Assembly: GCA_029204225.1 (NCBI GenBank)
Contig: CM055096.1
Coordinates: 63,002,240 to 63,066,239, forward strand
Direction of reading: 5' to 3'
Length of the DNA stretch: 64,000 nt
Source: Diphasiastrum complanatum
Lineage: Eukaryota > Streptophyta > Lycopodiopsida > Lycopodiales > Lycopodiaceae
The notes beneath the pieces were generated by a model that ran no database searches, was not told the origin of the DNA, and was given only the letters and a program-made list of their open reading frames with translations. Shown here piece after piece: positions 35,030 through 47,112 of the stretch (position 1 is its first letter; every line of letters starts with the position of its first letter). The position numbers and the translations under genes were made by a program.

Positions 35030-35830
35030 GCATACCAAATTTTCAAAAATCATATGGTTTCTTGACTTATGTCAACGAACATCAACAATATTCTCTGGTA
35101 TCATCAATCCTCCAACTCAACTAGTTCACCTTTCAAAATTAGGTCATCCTTTCTAATAAGGTGTTCTTTTTAATGACATATGTGGATCACAAGATGAACT
35201 CTAACTCCAACACTGACTTCGTTTGGAAGATCTAGTTGATAAGTGACTCGGTTGATTTTCTTTCCAACCTTGTAAATACCGCTATATTGTTGAGATACCT
35301 TACGACATTTTTCAATTCGAAGTACCTTAGAATATCTATAAAACTAAGCTCTATTCAAAGCGGTATCAATGCTTTCTTTTCCCACTTACAACATTTCCTG
35401 CATATCTTGCAAGAAATCAAGTACAACTTGGATCTCAAGACCTTTGAGTCTTACAGAAACTGGTGAATGAGGCCCAAGGCCATACATCAACATAAAATGG
35501 TTGCATCCAATGGAAGCATGCTTGGCACTATTATGCGAACTCAATCATTGGGAGATAATTTTTTCCAATCAAACTGCCTTTGGGACACATATGCTCTAAG
35601 CATATCCTTCGTAATCTTGTTGATATGTTATGTCTGCCCATTAAATTCCGGGCGATCCAAAAAACTTCATATACTAAGGGTTGTTTCATGTTTTTCAAAG
35701 ACTGATTGCTAGAATTTGCCAAAAAAATTGGAGTTTTGATCACTAACAATGTCATTTGGCAAGCCATATAATCTGAACAGCTTTTCCACAAAGAAATTGG
35801 GCTAGGCTCTCACCTACTACCCAAATAGCA
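35030..35830 (-). pseudogene. Gypsy integrase C-terminal remnant
   Basis: The minus strand has FLCGKAVQIIWLAK-like and LEHMCPKGSLIGKNYLPMIE text, followed by FA and an AYNS.KH-like stretch. This matches the integrase segment around xDWxxxLPxxEFAYN in Ty3/Gypsy elements. It is strongly decayed. Confidence 0.65.
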
Positions 35831-35867
35831 TTACAACCCTTCCTGGTTCTAAGGTGTCTAGCCTATA

Positions 35868-35950
35868 GTCTCATGTCCTGATTCGAATCGGCCTGATTCG
35901 ACGAGCTCAAACCGATTCGAACCGCCCATCTAGAAATTGAATAGGTCGAA
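35868..35950. repeat. TTCGAA-rich segment, second copy
   Basis: It repeats the GATTCGAATCGG and CCGATTCGAACCG motifs also seen at 33005-33195. Confidence 0.6.
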
Positions 35951-35959
35951 TTGGTCAAG

Positions 35960-38380
35960 TTGCAAATTTTTTTGGTTTAAAGGTATCCAGGCATGAATTT
36001 AGAATCTATATTCTACAAATTAGGTTGTATACATAGTACATACTACCTACAATGTACATTAAGCATTCAAGTAATGTTTCATGTCTGATTCAGGATTAAT
36101 TGGACATATGGTTCTAACAGATTTGGATTGCCAATCTGGAAATTGAAGTTACTGAACTCTAGAGCTAAGAGGACGAGTCTTAGCTGTACAACTAGCTACT
36201 ATAGTTAGTGGTTCACAAAGTAACAAATACAACTCAAATTGGACCTTAGCATAATCAATTAGTCTCTCCAATCCTAAGGCATCAACAACATAATTTGACT
36301 TACCTATATGATTTTGTATCAAATTTAAACTTTTGAATGAGTCTCAACCATCTACTCCTATGGGCTTTAAGGTCAATGAGCATCACATATACTTAAGAGG
36401 TTGACGATCAATCATCACTATACTAGCACCATATAAATAATGCTTGTTGTGAAGCGCCAAGGACAAAGTGTAACGTTAACATCTGTCATACTGATTCTTT
36501 CATGATTTAAGTGCTTTTCCCTTAACGTATGTATATAAGTGTTGTGTCTTTATTTTACTTTTTTATGTTCTATCCGCCTAGCTTTTCGTCCATCCATTGC
36601 TCAATGCTCTATATAATTGGATTACCAAGCACTCTTGGACATTGTATCTAGCATCGGTTTTCTTTATATGGACCATATATCATTGTGGTTTGGTATTATT
36701 GTGTTTTGATATATAGTCAATATTTTTACTTTGTGATATTGGGATCCATTTGCTATGGTGCACATTTCGTCTTCCATCAACAACACTCTAGATAGTGGGA
36801 ACAATATACTTACTTGGTTCATATGCTATTATTGGTTCCTACGCCTAATTCATATGTATTTGCATAATTGCAGTTTCCAAACATTTGTGCTCTCTAGGGT
36901 GGCAACATTGTTGTTCCTTTGAAGTCATCCTACAAGTCATGATATGGTATTATTCCTACATTGTTATTGATTTATGGCTCCGATTGGTGGCGTGATTGAT
37001 CTTTGAACCTTTCTCTAACACCCTTTGTCAGTACTCTAGGATATTTTTGTAGTTTCACTTGGCATTCATAGAGAATGCATTATATTTAGATTCGTTTAAG
37101 CTCTCTCAAGAATAATATCATAGCAGTGGTTCATCATAGTAGGCTTGGTTTTGTTCTTGGTCCATTTTTATTGCTTGTTTGCTTCAATGTTTCATCCTTT
37201 TGAGATAGGTGATTGGAGTCGAGTGCCCCATGTGTGCTTAGTACTCTATGGTACGATTAGTGTTGAAGAACACATTATAGAACAATTTAAGTTTATGTAG
37301 AATGTATGAAGTCTTTGTCATCGAGGATCGATGACTTCTTGAAGGGAAAAGAAATGTTACCCAACATGACTCTAGACCAATTAGTCACTAGAAGGCCAAT
37401 TGACCATATGACAAGTTGTCAGAGATGATGAGAACTTATCGTTGTGGGCCTAACTATCAGTGCTATATTCATGAATGTGACTTTTGGTAATACTTTATTA
37501 GTTATTTATGAGTTTTATGGTCATTGTTGAGCCTCCAACCTTAGCTCGCAGGCTCTAGGGCTTTGGATAGTGTAAATATGCATGTGCTTCCTATGGACTT
37601 GTGGATTGAGTGTGGAGCACCACTTAGCTTAGATCAGCTTAATTTTGGCAACTTTTGCTCATCATTTAGTTCGATTATTTCAGCTTAGTATCAACAATTT
37701 TTTGTGGACATCATTATAATTCATTGATTATAGTTGTTCTCCAATGCTTTACTGGTATCTCTACATTCTCCTCTCGATTTAGTGTTTGTTTTGGTGTCAT
37801 TTTGTTTGTAACTAAAAAAACTACTTCTCAAGCTCATAAATTTGCATCTCCTTTTCTTGTATTCTATATGTCAATCTCCAATCAACTTTCTTTCCAATGG
37901 CTTTGTTCATAAATTGTTTTCTCATGTATCTTTAAGTCAAGTCCCTTGAAACTTCTAGCTCAATTTTTTTTCTTCTTTCTATTTAAATTTTGGAAGAGTT
38001 CCTTCATTGGTGGTTGTACATGATGTCATTTTGAGATGGTTGTTTTGGTATTTACCTTCACTCCTAGAAAAAGGTCCATTGTCCTTTCATTTACAAACAA
38101 TGAATTTGCCTAGTATAATCAACAAATGGGAGCTAACCATTAATGTTTTGTTTATGTTGAAAATTTCATGAAAGTGTACAACACATACTTTTGGGCATAG
38201 ATAAGTTAATGATTGTGTTGTTTTTGTAGGGATCACCACTTGTGTACAAGAAATCTCTAAAAGATGGTGAACAATATAACTCAAAACAATAACGTGCAAT
38301 GCTTTATGGTAGGTGAAATTTAATCTGTGTGAGAAAGACACTCTTTGATGTCAATAATATGAACATCTACAATACATTTG
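35960..38380. other. AT-rich non-coding region with a possible Gypsy end
   Basis: Near 37315-37365 the text catcgagga.c.atgact.. resembles the sequence just before the LTR at 26591, so a Gypsy 3' end may lie here. Nothing else is recognised. Confidence 0.35.
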
Positions 38381-38394
38381 GCAGGGGGTGGGCC

Positions 38395-38445
38395 TCGAGC
38401 GAGCTTGCCCGAGCGAGCTTCTTGTCATTTTGAGCGAGCTTTTTT
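38395..38445. repeat. GCGAGCTT repeat cluster, locus 1
   Basis: Three GAGCGAGCTT-type units in about 50 bp. The same motif recurs at 55990-56065. Confidence 0.6.
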
Positions 38446-38908
38446 ACCATTGCATTTATCAATTTTCCTCTAGTATCTATCTTTCTCTCTTTCATTTGTG
38501 TGCACATTTTTTCTAAATCCATACTCTTATATGTTGATGGTGTGATTATATTCATACTAAATATTTCATAAATTTATAATTCTAAGACTTTTCCAAAAGC
38601 TTTTAATTGAAAGTCATCAAAAACAATGTCAATAAACAACATCTCCAAGTGGCAAAAGCTTTCAAATCTTACATGAAATATCGCAATGAAAAGATTACAA
38701 AGAGATCTTCAAAGAGGCACTTCAAAGAGGCAATTGACACTCAAAGAAGAAATGCCGAAACATCATCCACCATTAACCACAAGGTAGGAAACCATGCACA
38801 TTTTCTTAATGTAAATCATGAAGGAAGCTCTCTTTGGTAGATTGATTAGTATCCATGACCATGGGAGTGAACAGTGCTACAAGATGAACAAGTAAAAGCC
38901 TAATGAAG

Positions 38909-39128
38909 CCTCTTCATGTCTTTTATAGCAGTGGACATCGACTTATGAGTGATCTAAAATATGATAAACAATGTCTCGCATACAAACATAATGAAGATAT
39001 GGAAACAAAAGCAACGGGCCTCTTCATGCCTTCTATAGCAGTGGACATCGACTTACGAGTGGCCTAAAATATGATAAACAATGCCTCACATACAAACATA
39101 ATGAAGATATGGAAACTAAAGCAAAGAA
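38909..39128. repeat. Tandem duplication, 110-bp unit
   Basis: Units 38909-39018 and 39019-39128 share cctcttcatg, agcagtggacatcgactta and ataatgaagatatggaaac with few differences. Confidence 0.9.
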
Positions 39129-39329
39129 TCGAACATGGGCAAACTAGATCAATATTCAAATGGCTAATCTTGGTGGCAAGTTCTTTGCATGCAACCTTGA
39201 TGTCAACAAACTTGTGAGCAAATTGCTTCTTGCAAGCCATCTCTGACCGCAAATTCTAACCAACAAGTTTTGGTTCTTGTTGTACGAAGAAAGTGCCAAA
39301 AAAACATGTGTTTTTTTTAACTGGAATGA

Positions 39330-39504
<175 letters not shown>

Positions 39505-40941
39505 GCGTTAAAAGATGTGTGTTTAGGACCTTGAATACATCAACCACGACCTACATGCATGAGAGTTTGCATGCGACCAAATCTATCTTAATCGACTCGG
39601 ATTTTGATAGGCTATCAACAGAGATTTGGATCTAGGCAAGAGCTCTTGTACACAAAAAGTAGTCATCCATCAAAGACAAGCCATTTCCATGCAGATCCAT
39701 GAAAAAACTAAGTGTTACTCAAGATTTTAGAGACATACAAACATCCTACTCCCGAGTAGAGAGAGAAAAACCAAGAGCCCTCGAGTTGAGGGGGAATGCA
39801 ACAAGAGGATTTGACTCAAAACCATTTTCTCTCTCAAATGTGTTAAAGTACAATGAGAGTCCACATCCACATATTGGTAGGTCGAGTTCCTACTCCATAA
39901 CGTAAGTGGTGACATCTAAATGTGATTGGATCTGTGATTTGCACCTCTCAATTTGATTGGACCTCAATAGCCAATAGGTTGAGGATTTTGACTTATGTTG
40001 CACCACTTGCAATTTTGCACTCCTACAATCTAGGACATGTGTCAACACCTCATAGGACTCTAAATGGATGTCTATTTGCCTATGCCTAACCATGCATTTG
40101 ATTTGTACAAGTCATGAGGAGATTGAGGCCCAACCTCATGATGACACTTGGCATGATTCTACTTGACTAGCTTTTGCTACATTCATATTGCTTTGTAAAA
40201 CAAGCTATTCTAAGGCATGAATTAGCTAATGCAAATAGGCCTACTGTTCACACATGGGAACATGCCCCACACATGTGTGATTTGCATATGTACATGAAAA
40301 TGTAAAATAATCAAGCTCAATTTTGCATATTATTGATTCTCTATCTTTGTAACAATGAGATATCATTTTGACACATTCGATCCATTTCACATCATCATCA
40401 CAATTCTCCTCCTCTCAATACTTTACTAATCATGATTCATTGACTAGTAAAGCACGATACGTGATCATTAACTCAATTTGAACCTCATTTTATGTTTGTT
40501 TGCAATTTTTTATGAAAAAAAAGAGTGATAGGAACAAATTAATTTATTGATGATTAAAATAGAGAGTGCATACGCATAACTCAATGAAATTAGTTATAAA
40601 GTCCATTGTTTGACACATTAAGTAATGTAGAGTGCTATAATAAACAAAATCGAGAGGGTTTTAATAAACAATAAGTATTGATATTGTAATTGTTTTAACA
40701 ACGAAACAATAGTATGAGTCATACACAAACTGAAAAAAATAGTACTATGATTCCTGAAACGAATCAAAAAAGGATAGGAGATAAGCAAATAAAACAAAAC
40801 CTTCTTGATTTTGAAGTTGAGATATCAAAACTATTTAGATCAATGTCATAAATCTTAGTCACATCACTCACATCAATATGTATGTCTACTAGGCAATATT
40901 TGGTGTAACTCTCTCTTCTTTAGCTGAGATTGGTGCATATG

Positions 40942-41477
40942 TCATAGAACGTAGTAGATATGCTTGCATGCAAGGTAAGATTTTCTAGTTCTTTCTCGCC
41001 ATTGAAAATATTGACATGAACAAGACGAATTTTCTAAGATATGTACATCATAAGTTTCATCTCGCTTAGCTGAATTTTCGATTTCCGATGAGAACACCCC
41101 GTGCTCAAAACATTCCAACACTTTCACTGATAATACTTTAGCTTGTAGTTTCAAAGCCAAATCTATTTTCTTTGAAGCCTCATTCGATATCTATGTTCGA
41201 ATATGGGTCCTTCTTTGACTTGTTTAGGTAGAATGAATCCAGCTCTTTCTAACATCTCCTTCTCCTCACATAACAAGTTTGTTCCCTTTTGTACAGGCCA
41301 TATGGAATGGAGCTTTGGTGGTCCACAAACAATTGATGGGCATGGTTTCCATGTGCGGTCCACACTACCATTACAAAACCACATGAACTGTTTTGTTTTA
41401 CCATCACTCTGTTCACGCATTCCCAAAAAGCAAGGGGTTGGAGTGCCTTTTTTTATTTGCTTTTGGTACAAGTCCAT
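40942..41477 (-). pseudogene. SWIM zinc-finger protein remnant, copy 1
   Basis: Two - strand frames are joined by a frameshift near 41160. The first has TPTPCF, LHSIWPVQKGTNLLCEEKEM and LERAGFILPKQ. The second has AKVLSVKVLECFEHGVFSSE, YDVHILENSSCSCQYFQWRE and ACKHIYYVL. CxC...CxH is the SWIM zinc-finger pattern, known from MULE/FAR1-type transposases and relatives. No transposase core was seen beside it. The family cannot be named further. It shares its layout with 56736-57224. Confidence 0.65.
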
Positions 41478-41747
41478 TCATGCACTTGAATACACGACCA
41501 TAAAAGCTTTTGCGCACGGTGCTTGAAAACTTAACATTTATTGTCATTGGTTTTGTCTAACAATGACCATCGTAAAAAATTCAATTGGAAAGCATTGCTT
41601 CTGCTCTCATCAATACTCGAACATAAGTTGCTATCTGGTTTTCGAGAAAATCAAGATTCTGGGTAGACCCAATGATGACCAAGGAGTACATCTACATTTT
41701 TCAAAGGAACTTCCATTTGAATCATGTTTACCTTGGGCACAATAAAA

Positions 41748-42325
41748 ACATAAGCGCTTTGAGCTTGCCCCACTTAACTAGAGTCAAGACATACTCTGTC
41801 AAGCTTGCATCATGATTTAACACTTCAAATCTAACTCATCATAATTAGGACCCTTGTTTCTATCACACCAGCAAAATTGTTTAGCCGTTAGTGTCCTAAA
41901 ATAACATCACTAAGTGTCAAAACAGTTCCCAGTTCACCATGGATAATCATTAACAACATCCATTTATACCAACATTTAACTTACTAGAAGTAATAATAAA
42001 ATGCATTTCATAGGCCCCTAAAAATGAATGCAAAAGCAGTTCATATTCTAGAATATTGTTTTAAAGTGAATGTATTCAGTCTTCTACAGTTGCAAAATGT
42101 GTGATGCAATAATCTCAACTAGTACCCCAACATGCTAAATTTGTAGAACCTTCACCTTATACGTAAGCACTTTGAGCTTGCCCCACTTAACTATAGTCAG
42201 AGCATATTCTGTCAAGCTTGCATCATGATTTAACACTTCAGATTTAAGTCATCATAATCAAGACCCTTGTTTCTATTGCACGAGCAAAAACCTTTTAGCC
42301 ATTGGTGTCCTAAAATAGCATCAGA
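41748..42325. repeat. Pair of direct repeats of about 165 bp
   Basis: 41748-41915 and 42163-42325 share ctttgagcttgccccactta, tctgtcaagcttgcatcatg and atttaacacttca. About 250 bp of unrelated sequence separates them. They could be short LTRs or a simple duplication. Confidence 0.85.
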
Positions 42326-42545
42326 AAGCGTATCTAGATTCTATTACACAAAAACTACTTCTGACATTCAACAAGAACCTACAACAACCAAAATTATCAT
42401 GAGATCAAAATGAAATACTTTGAGACTAGCAACAATATAGCAGAGAACAATCCAACTGAAGTGTGTCTTCAAAAGTCAGCTATTAATTATCTTCAAAAAC
42501 ACAGAGATTCTTGGTTCAAGAGATACACAATGTGCCTTTTTTTTA

Positions 42546-44200
42546 TCAACGAATACAATCGCAGAAATGAACAATCTCAAACATTAAAAAAATTAAACAG
42601 CAACATTTTTCAAAAAGCCTATGCTCTGTTCTACCCTCTGTGAAAGTTGCTAATCTATTTGGTATGGGGATGATATAGTCTCTGATGTAAGTTGTGTACT
42701 CCATAAACCATTCCTTGTGAGAGGTCATGTGTTGGGTAGCGTCGTTGTCCAAGTACTAGCTATCACAGTCTTCACTGTTGTTGTAAGCCATTAACAAATG
42801 TGTGTCTTGCTCCTTGAATTCGGCCGCGTTGGAGGAGTCTGGTTGTTGTTGTTGTTGTTGCTTCTTTGCCTCATTGTAGATCCTGATGGGGCACTCCTTG
42901 ATGTCATGATTAGCTCTTTTGCAATATCTGTAGAAAAGCTTCTTGCACGATCCACCATGCTCACCTTGAGTGTGAGGCTTTTGTTGTTGCTGCTGCACCT
43001 GATTCTTGCCCTTGGAATGATCTTTCTTCTTGGTGTATAGACCCATGGATTTGTCTTTGATGGACAGGCTGCTAGTCTTTCTCCGCATTTCTTCTTGAAG
43101 AAGATGACCAATCACCTTTTGAAGGGTGAGGTCTGGTTTGTTAAAATTGGCAAAAGCTAACTTGATCATATCTTGTGAATACCATTATGAGTAGTACATA
43201 TCATCATAAGACATGTGTGGAGCCTGTTCCCACGTGTGAAATAAATGCATTTATCATTTAGATGAGTCATATAGGTTGTACATACCATTTCATTTGAGAT
43301 CTAGTGGCTAAAATGGCCAAAATCTAGTTTTCTAGCTATATGCCACTTGGCATCATTTTATTGGTAGGAAAAGCTATTTCACATGGATAGGAGTGATCTC
43401 ACACATGCTAAGGACTGCTCACATGTGTGAAAACATCAGTAGTAGGTGAGATCCAACTTGTAGTAGATATTTGTGCAAGTCCCTATAAATTAGGAAAATT
43501 GCCTAAAATCAAGGGAGGTGGCTATAAGTTAGGAAACTTGGTCCATGTGCCATATTGATGATTATTGGTGGATCCTTTGATGAGTAGGCACTCTCACACG
43601 TGCCAAATCAGCTGAGTAAGCATCATCTCTTGTGTATATATGGTGGCTCAATTGGCCATAATTGATAAGAAAGCTAAATCTTGGTTTTGGTGCATTTCTT
43701 GAGTAATCTCTCCATTTGTCTTGTGATTTTATGCTTCTAATGGTTTCTAAGCTTAGTGTACTTCATTATTTGTTGGTAGTCCGTACTTTGACATGTATTC
43801 ACACGTGTGAAACCAGCAAGTACAAGTTTTGATCATATTTGATTGTTCTTGTTAGATTTGTTGATGTAGATTTGATCTAGTGCTTCTATTCTTGTGTAGA
43901 TTGGTAGATCAATCTAATCTAACACCCAATCGCACTTGTGGATCTGATTTGGATCCATTCTTGGTCCTTTTTGCTGTACTTTCACACGTTTGTGTGGAGA
44001 TCATCACCACAAACTGCTCATAGGACTTTGGAAGAGAAGAAAGCAAGGTCATGACGGCATCATCATCTTGAATAGAACATCCTACAGCTGATAACTAATA
44101 TAACAGGGACTTGAGGCTGTTGATGTGAGAAGTGATGGCAGTAGAATCAGACATGCTAAGAGTAAAGAACTTCCTTCTAAGATGTAATCTCACTTAGAAT
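42546..44200 (-). mobile_element. Copia gag-protease remnant interrupted by a 768-bp insert
   Basis: The minus strand from 44190 reads RRKFFTLSMSDSTAITSHIN and DDDAVMTLLSSL (gag). It is interrupted at 43999. It resumes at about 43210 with MIKLAFANFNKPDLTLQKVI, then a knuckle whose first Cys is Tyr (YRYCKRANHDIKEC), and a dead protease site (DNDATQHM where DSGATQHM is usual). Confidence 0.82.
43223..43990. mobile_element. 768-bp insertion with 9-bp target duplication
   Basis: TGTGTGGAG occurs at 43214-43222 and 43991-43999, at the point where the Copia gag is interrupted. The insert ends share the inverted motif ACGTGTGAAA, and CACACGTGTG-type palindromes recur inside (about 43395, 43432, 43590, 43797). 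A 9-bp duplication is typical of Mutator-like elements. No transposase is encoded. Confidence 0.6.
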
Positions 44201-44475
44201 ATGCTTTGAACAGGAACACAGATCATGCTACACAGAAACACAAACAGAAAGACACTCTCCACACCAAGCTCACGTAGCAACTGTATTTTTCAAAATGAAA
44301 TCACACTGTACATATAGTTCTTCACTCAGACAACCCATGCATGACCCAGGTTGCCGTTGACGGGATGCGTGTCCCGTCGACTCGCCTCGTGGCAAGGCCA
44401 ACTGATCCTTATCAACTGATAGGGCCCACAATACAGTAACATAGTGATTCTACTTTAATTCTAACTCTCTCCCTT
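44200..44475 (-). repeat. Probable 3' LTR of the second Copia element
   Basis: It lies next to a purine-rich tract (minus AAGGGAGAGAG) which follows the RNase H end, as expected for a 3' LTR. The partner LTR was not found to the right of 47112. Confidence 0.4.
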
Positions 44476-44525
44476 AAAGTAGAGTCTACTTTTTTTTTTA
44501 TACAATCGTATACATAGCTTTATAG

Positions 44526-45106
44526 TCAACAAACTTTAAGTACAGAAAGCTTTGATCTAAACTTATCAAACTTTTCTTTAACAAGTGGCTTAGTGAAAAT
44601 ATCAGCTAGTTGTTCTTCCGTACTACAATGAACAACATGAATCTCACGACTCAGCAGCCTCTCACATATAAAGTGATACTGAATCTCAATGTGTTTGATT
44701 CTCACATGAAACACTGGACTCTTTGCTAGCTGAATGCCACTCTGACTGTCGCTATGTATAGTCGTGGGATTTTTTGTTTCATGACAACTTCTTCCAAGAT
44801 CTGTCTCAACCATATGGCTTCCTGTGTTGCACTACACATTGCCTTATACTCTGCTTCTGTGGTAGATAGAGCAATCATACTTTGCTTCTTACTAGACCAG
44901 GAAAAGAAACTGCCACAAAGCTTGAATACATACCCTGTGGTGGATCTACGATCATCATAGTCACCTCCCCAATCCGCATCCACATAGCCACATAACTCAG
45001 GTAAACCCTCATGTTTCCTATAAATCAAGCCATAATCTGAAGTGTCTTTGACATAATGCAAAATGCGCTTAGCTGCCTTCCAATGTGTTTCTGTAGGTGC
45101 TACCAT
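44526..45106 (-). pseudogene. Copia RNase H
   Basis: HWKAAKRILHYVKDTSDYGL, GYVDADWGGDYDDRRSTTGY, ALSTTEAEYKAM, then after a frameshift HSDSQSGIQLAKSPVFHVRI and KHIEIQYHFICERLL to DIFTKPL. These are standard Copia RNase H blocks. Confidence 0.93.
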
Positions 45107-45109
45107 AAA

Positions 45110-45904
45110 CTAACTTACAATAGCAACAATATAGCATATATCTGGTCTAGTCGTGGTAAGGTAAATCAAGCTCCCTACTAACTGCCTATACAGCGTAGCA
45201 TCAAATGGTTGTGATTCATCAAGTTTAGAAAGCTTTTTACCTGGTTCAATAGGAGTGTTCACTGGCTTGCAATCCTGCAACCTGAACCTGTGCAGCAACT
45301 CTCTGACATACTTCACCCGTGTTAAACCCACTTCGTGTCTTTTTTGCCACACCTCTACTCCAAGGCAATAATGCATTAGGCTGAGGTCTATCATCTCGAA
45401 TTGTTCCATGAGGTCTTTCTTGATCATGTCTATCATCTCTTGATTAATTCCCGTAATAATCAAGTCATCAACGTAAAGAGCAGTCAAAACAACCATCCTA
45501 TCAAAGCATAAGAGATAAAGATTTGGATCCGAGTGTGTTCTCACCATCCCCTTTAAATGAAAGTAGGCATCAATCCTGCTATACCACGCACGTGGTGCCT
45601 GTTTAAGACCATAAAGTATTTTCTTCAAGCGACATACTTTATTCTCCTGTCCTTTCGCTACAAAGCCTTCAGGTTGATCCATGAACACTTGTTCTTCTAA
45701 CTCACCATTTAGAAAAGCAGATTTCACATCCATCTGATGCAAAGGCCAACCAAAATGTAAAGCTAAAGCAACAACTAGACGTAGAGTATTCCACTTACAT
45801 ACTGGTGCAAAGGTCTCCTCATAGTCGACCAAGCCTCTTATGCCACAGTTCAGTTTGCGATGGAATGGATGAGACAAGTCCACGTTGCCCCTTGATTGTA
45901 GCAT
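45110..45904 (-). pseudogene. Copia reverse transcriptase
   Basis: An open frame contains VDYEETFAPVCKWNTLRLVV, QMDVKSAFLNGELEEQVFMD, LYGLKQAPRAWYSRIDAYF, the catalytic LYVDDLIITG and LVGSLIYLTTTRPDICY. The sequence from YEETFAP onward is close to complete. Confidence 0.94.
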
Positions 45905-46577
45905 TCAACCTGTACAATTTAGTGTTGGGTTCCCTTATTCCATCCACAATAACTTTGAACTTTTGTTTCACATCTTTCACAAAGCAACGATCATGGGCAA
46001 ACTCTACTTTCAACTTTTGATCAGTAATGACGCCAACAAAAAGTAGATTTTTCTTCAAACCTAGTACGTAAAGTACCTCCCTGATCATCCTGATTTTGCC
46101 ATCAAGTAGTTGGATTGAAACGGTGCCTATCCCCTTGATCTTGCACACATCACCATTTGCTTGTGAAACAGACATTCCATTATCCAACACTTTCAAGCTA
46201 CTAAACCAATCCTTGTTATTTGTCATGTGTCTTGTGGCTCCCGAGTCAATATACCACGCTTGATCATCTTGATTAGATGACAATGCTGATATGAAGATGC
46301 TAGAGTCTTCAATCTCACCCTCATCGACAAGGTTATCTGCTTGCTTTGGTTTTCCCTTGCCTGATTCCGCTGGGAATTTCTGACTTTCACTCTTCCAATG
46401 GCCCTTTTTACCGCAATGGAAGCACTTGCCTTTCTTCTTGGTTTTGCTGGAAGATTCCTTGTCCTCTAGACTCTTGGTGAATTGTTGTTTAGACTTCTTC
46501 TTGCCCTTGCCCTTGCCTTGTTTTTGGCGTGTCACAAGTGCTTGATCGTCAATGTTTTGATGTCTAACTTTCATCAT
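45819..46577 (-). pseudogene. Copia nucleocapsid knuckle and protease
   Basis: An intact CFHCGKKGHWKSE start to the knuckle (the fourth position reads S, a changed Cys), then AWYIDSGATRHMTNNKDWFS with an intact protease active site, VLYVLGLKKNLLFVGVITDQ, and ELWHKRLG at the deletion junction. Confidence 0.9.
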
Positions 46578-46626
46578 TTCTCATCGTTGTTCTACCTGCT
46601 CTTGATGTTATTCTGCTCACAAACAT

Positions 46627-47112
46627 TTAATAGGGTTCTACAATGTTGCACAATGCATTGTGCACCAACTCCACATCACGTATGCGCTCACCAATAGAGT
46701 GCAATTCATCTCTCATTGTCTTGATTCTGATCATGTACGTCTGAATGTGCTCTCCTTGTTCTATGCAAGCACTATTCAGTTTTGACTTCAAAAATATTAT
46801 TCTTGACGGATTTGATGTCTCGAACTGCTCCTTTAGCACATCCCATGCCTGTCTGGGTGTAACAACATCACAAATGTGGGTAATGAGTTGATCCTTCACT
46901 GACAAGCTAATGAAGGTCAAAGCTTTCCTCACCTTCTTATCGAACACTTTGATGTCCGCTTCATTTGGCGGTCTTCTCTCATCACCTGTGACGACATCCC
47001 ACACGTCCTTCTCCATCAATATGTTTTTCATTTTGAATTTCCACACCACATAGTTGGAAATCCCGTCCAATTTGCTACTTTCACTCAAAATGGACTCTCC
47101 CATGTTTGTCAT
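46627..47112 (-). pseudogene. Copia gag N-terminal part
   Basis: It starts MTNMGESILSESSKLDGISN and YVVWKFKMKNILMEKDVWDV. UBN2-type gag with LITHICDVVTPRQAWDVLKE. 161 residues are open, then a stop after CNIVEPY. The knuckle follows in a new frame. Confidence 0.9.

Larger units (their letters stand above)
44526..47112 (-). mobile_element. Copia element, gag-protease-RT-RNase H, integrase deleted
   Basis: Largely open - strand frames: gag (47112-46627), knuckle plus protease (46577-45819), RT (45904-45110) and RNase H (45106-44526). The protein order is Copia. The pre-integrase LWHKRLG is joined within a few bases to VDYEETFAPV of RT at about 45826-45835, so the integrase and intervening sequence are gone. 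Few stops suggest it is younger than its neighbours. Confidence 0.93.

Noticed and set aside
44754-44960. Plus-strand open frames within Copia elements (also 4331-4606, 41203-41526, 62053-62388)
   Set aside because: They are antisense shadows of recognised - strand coding sequence.
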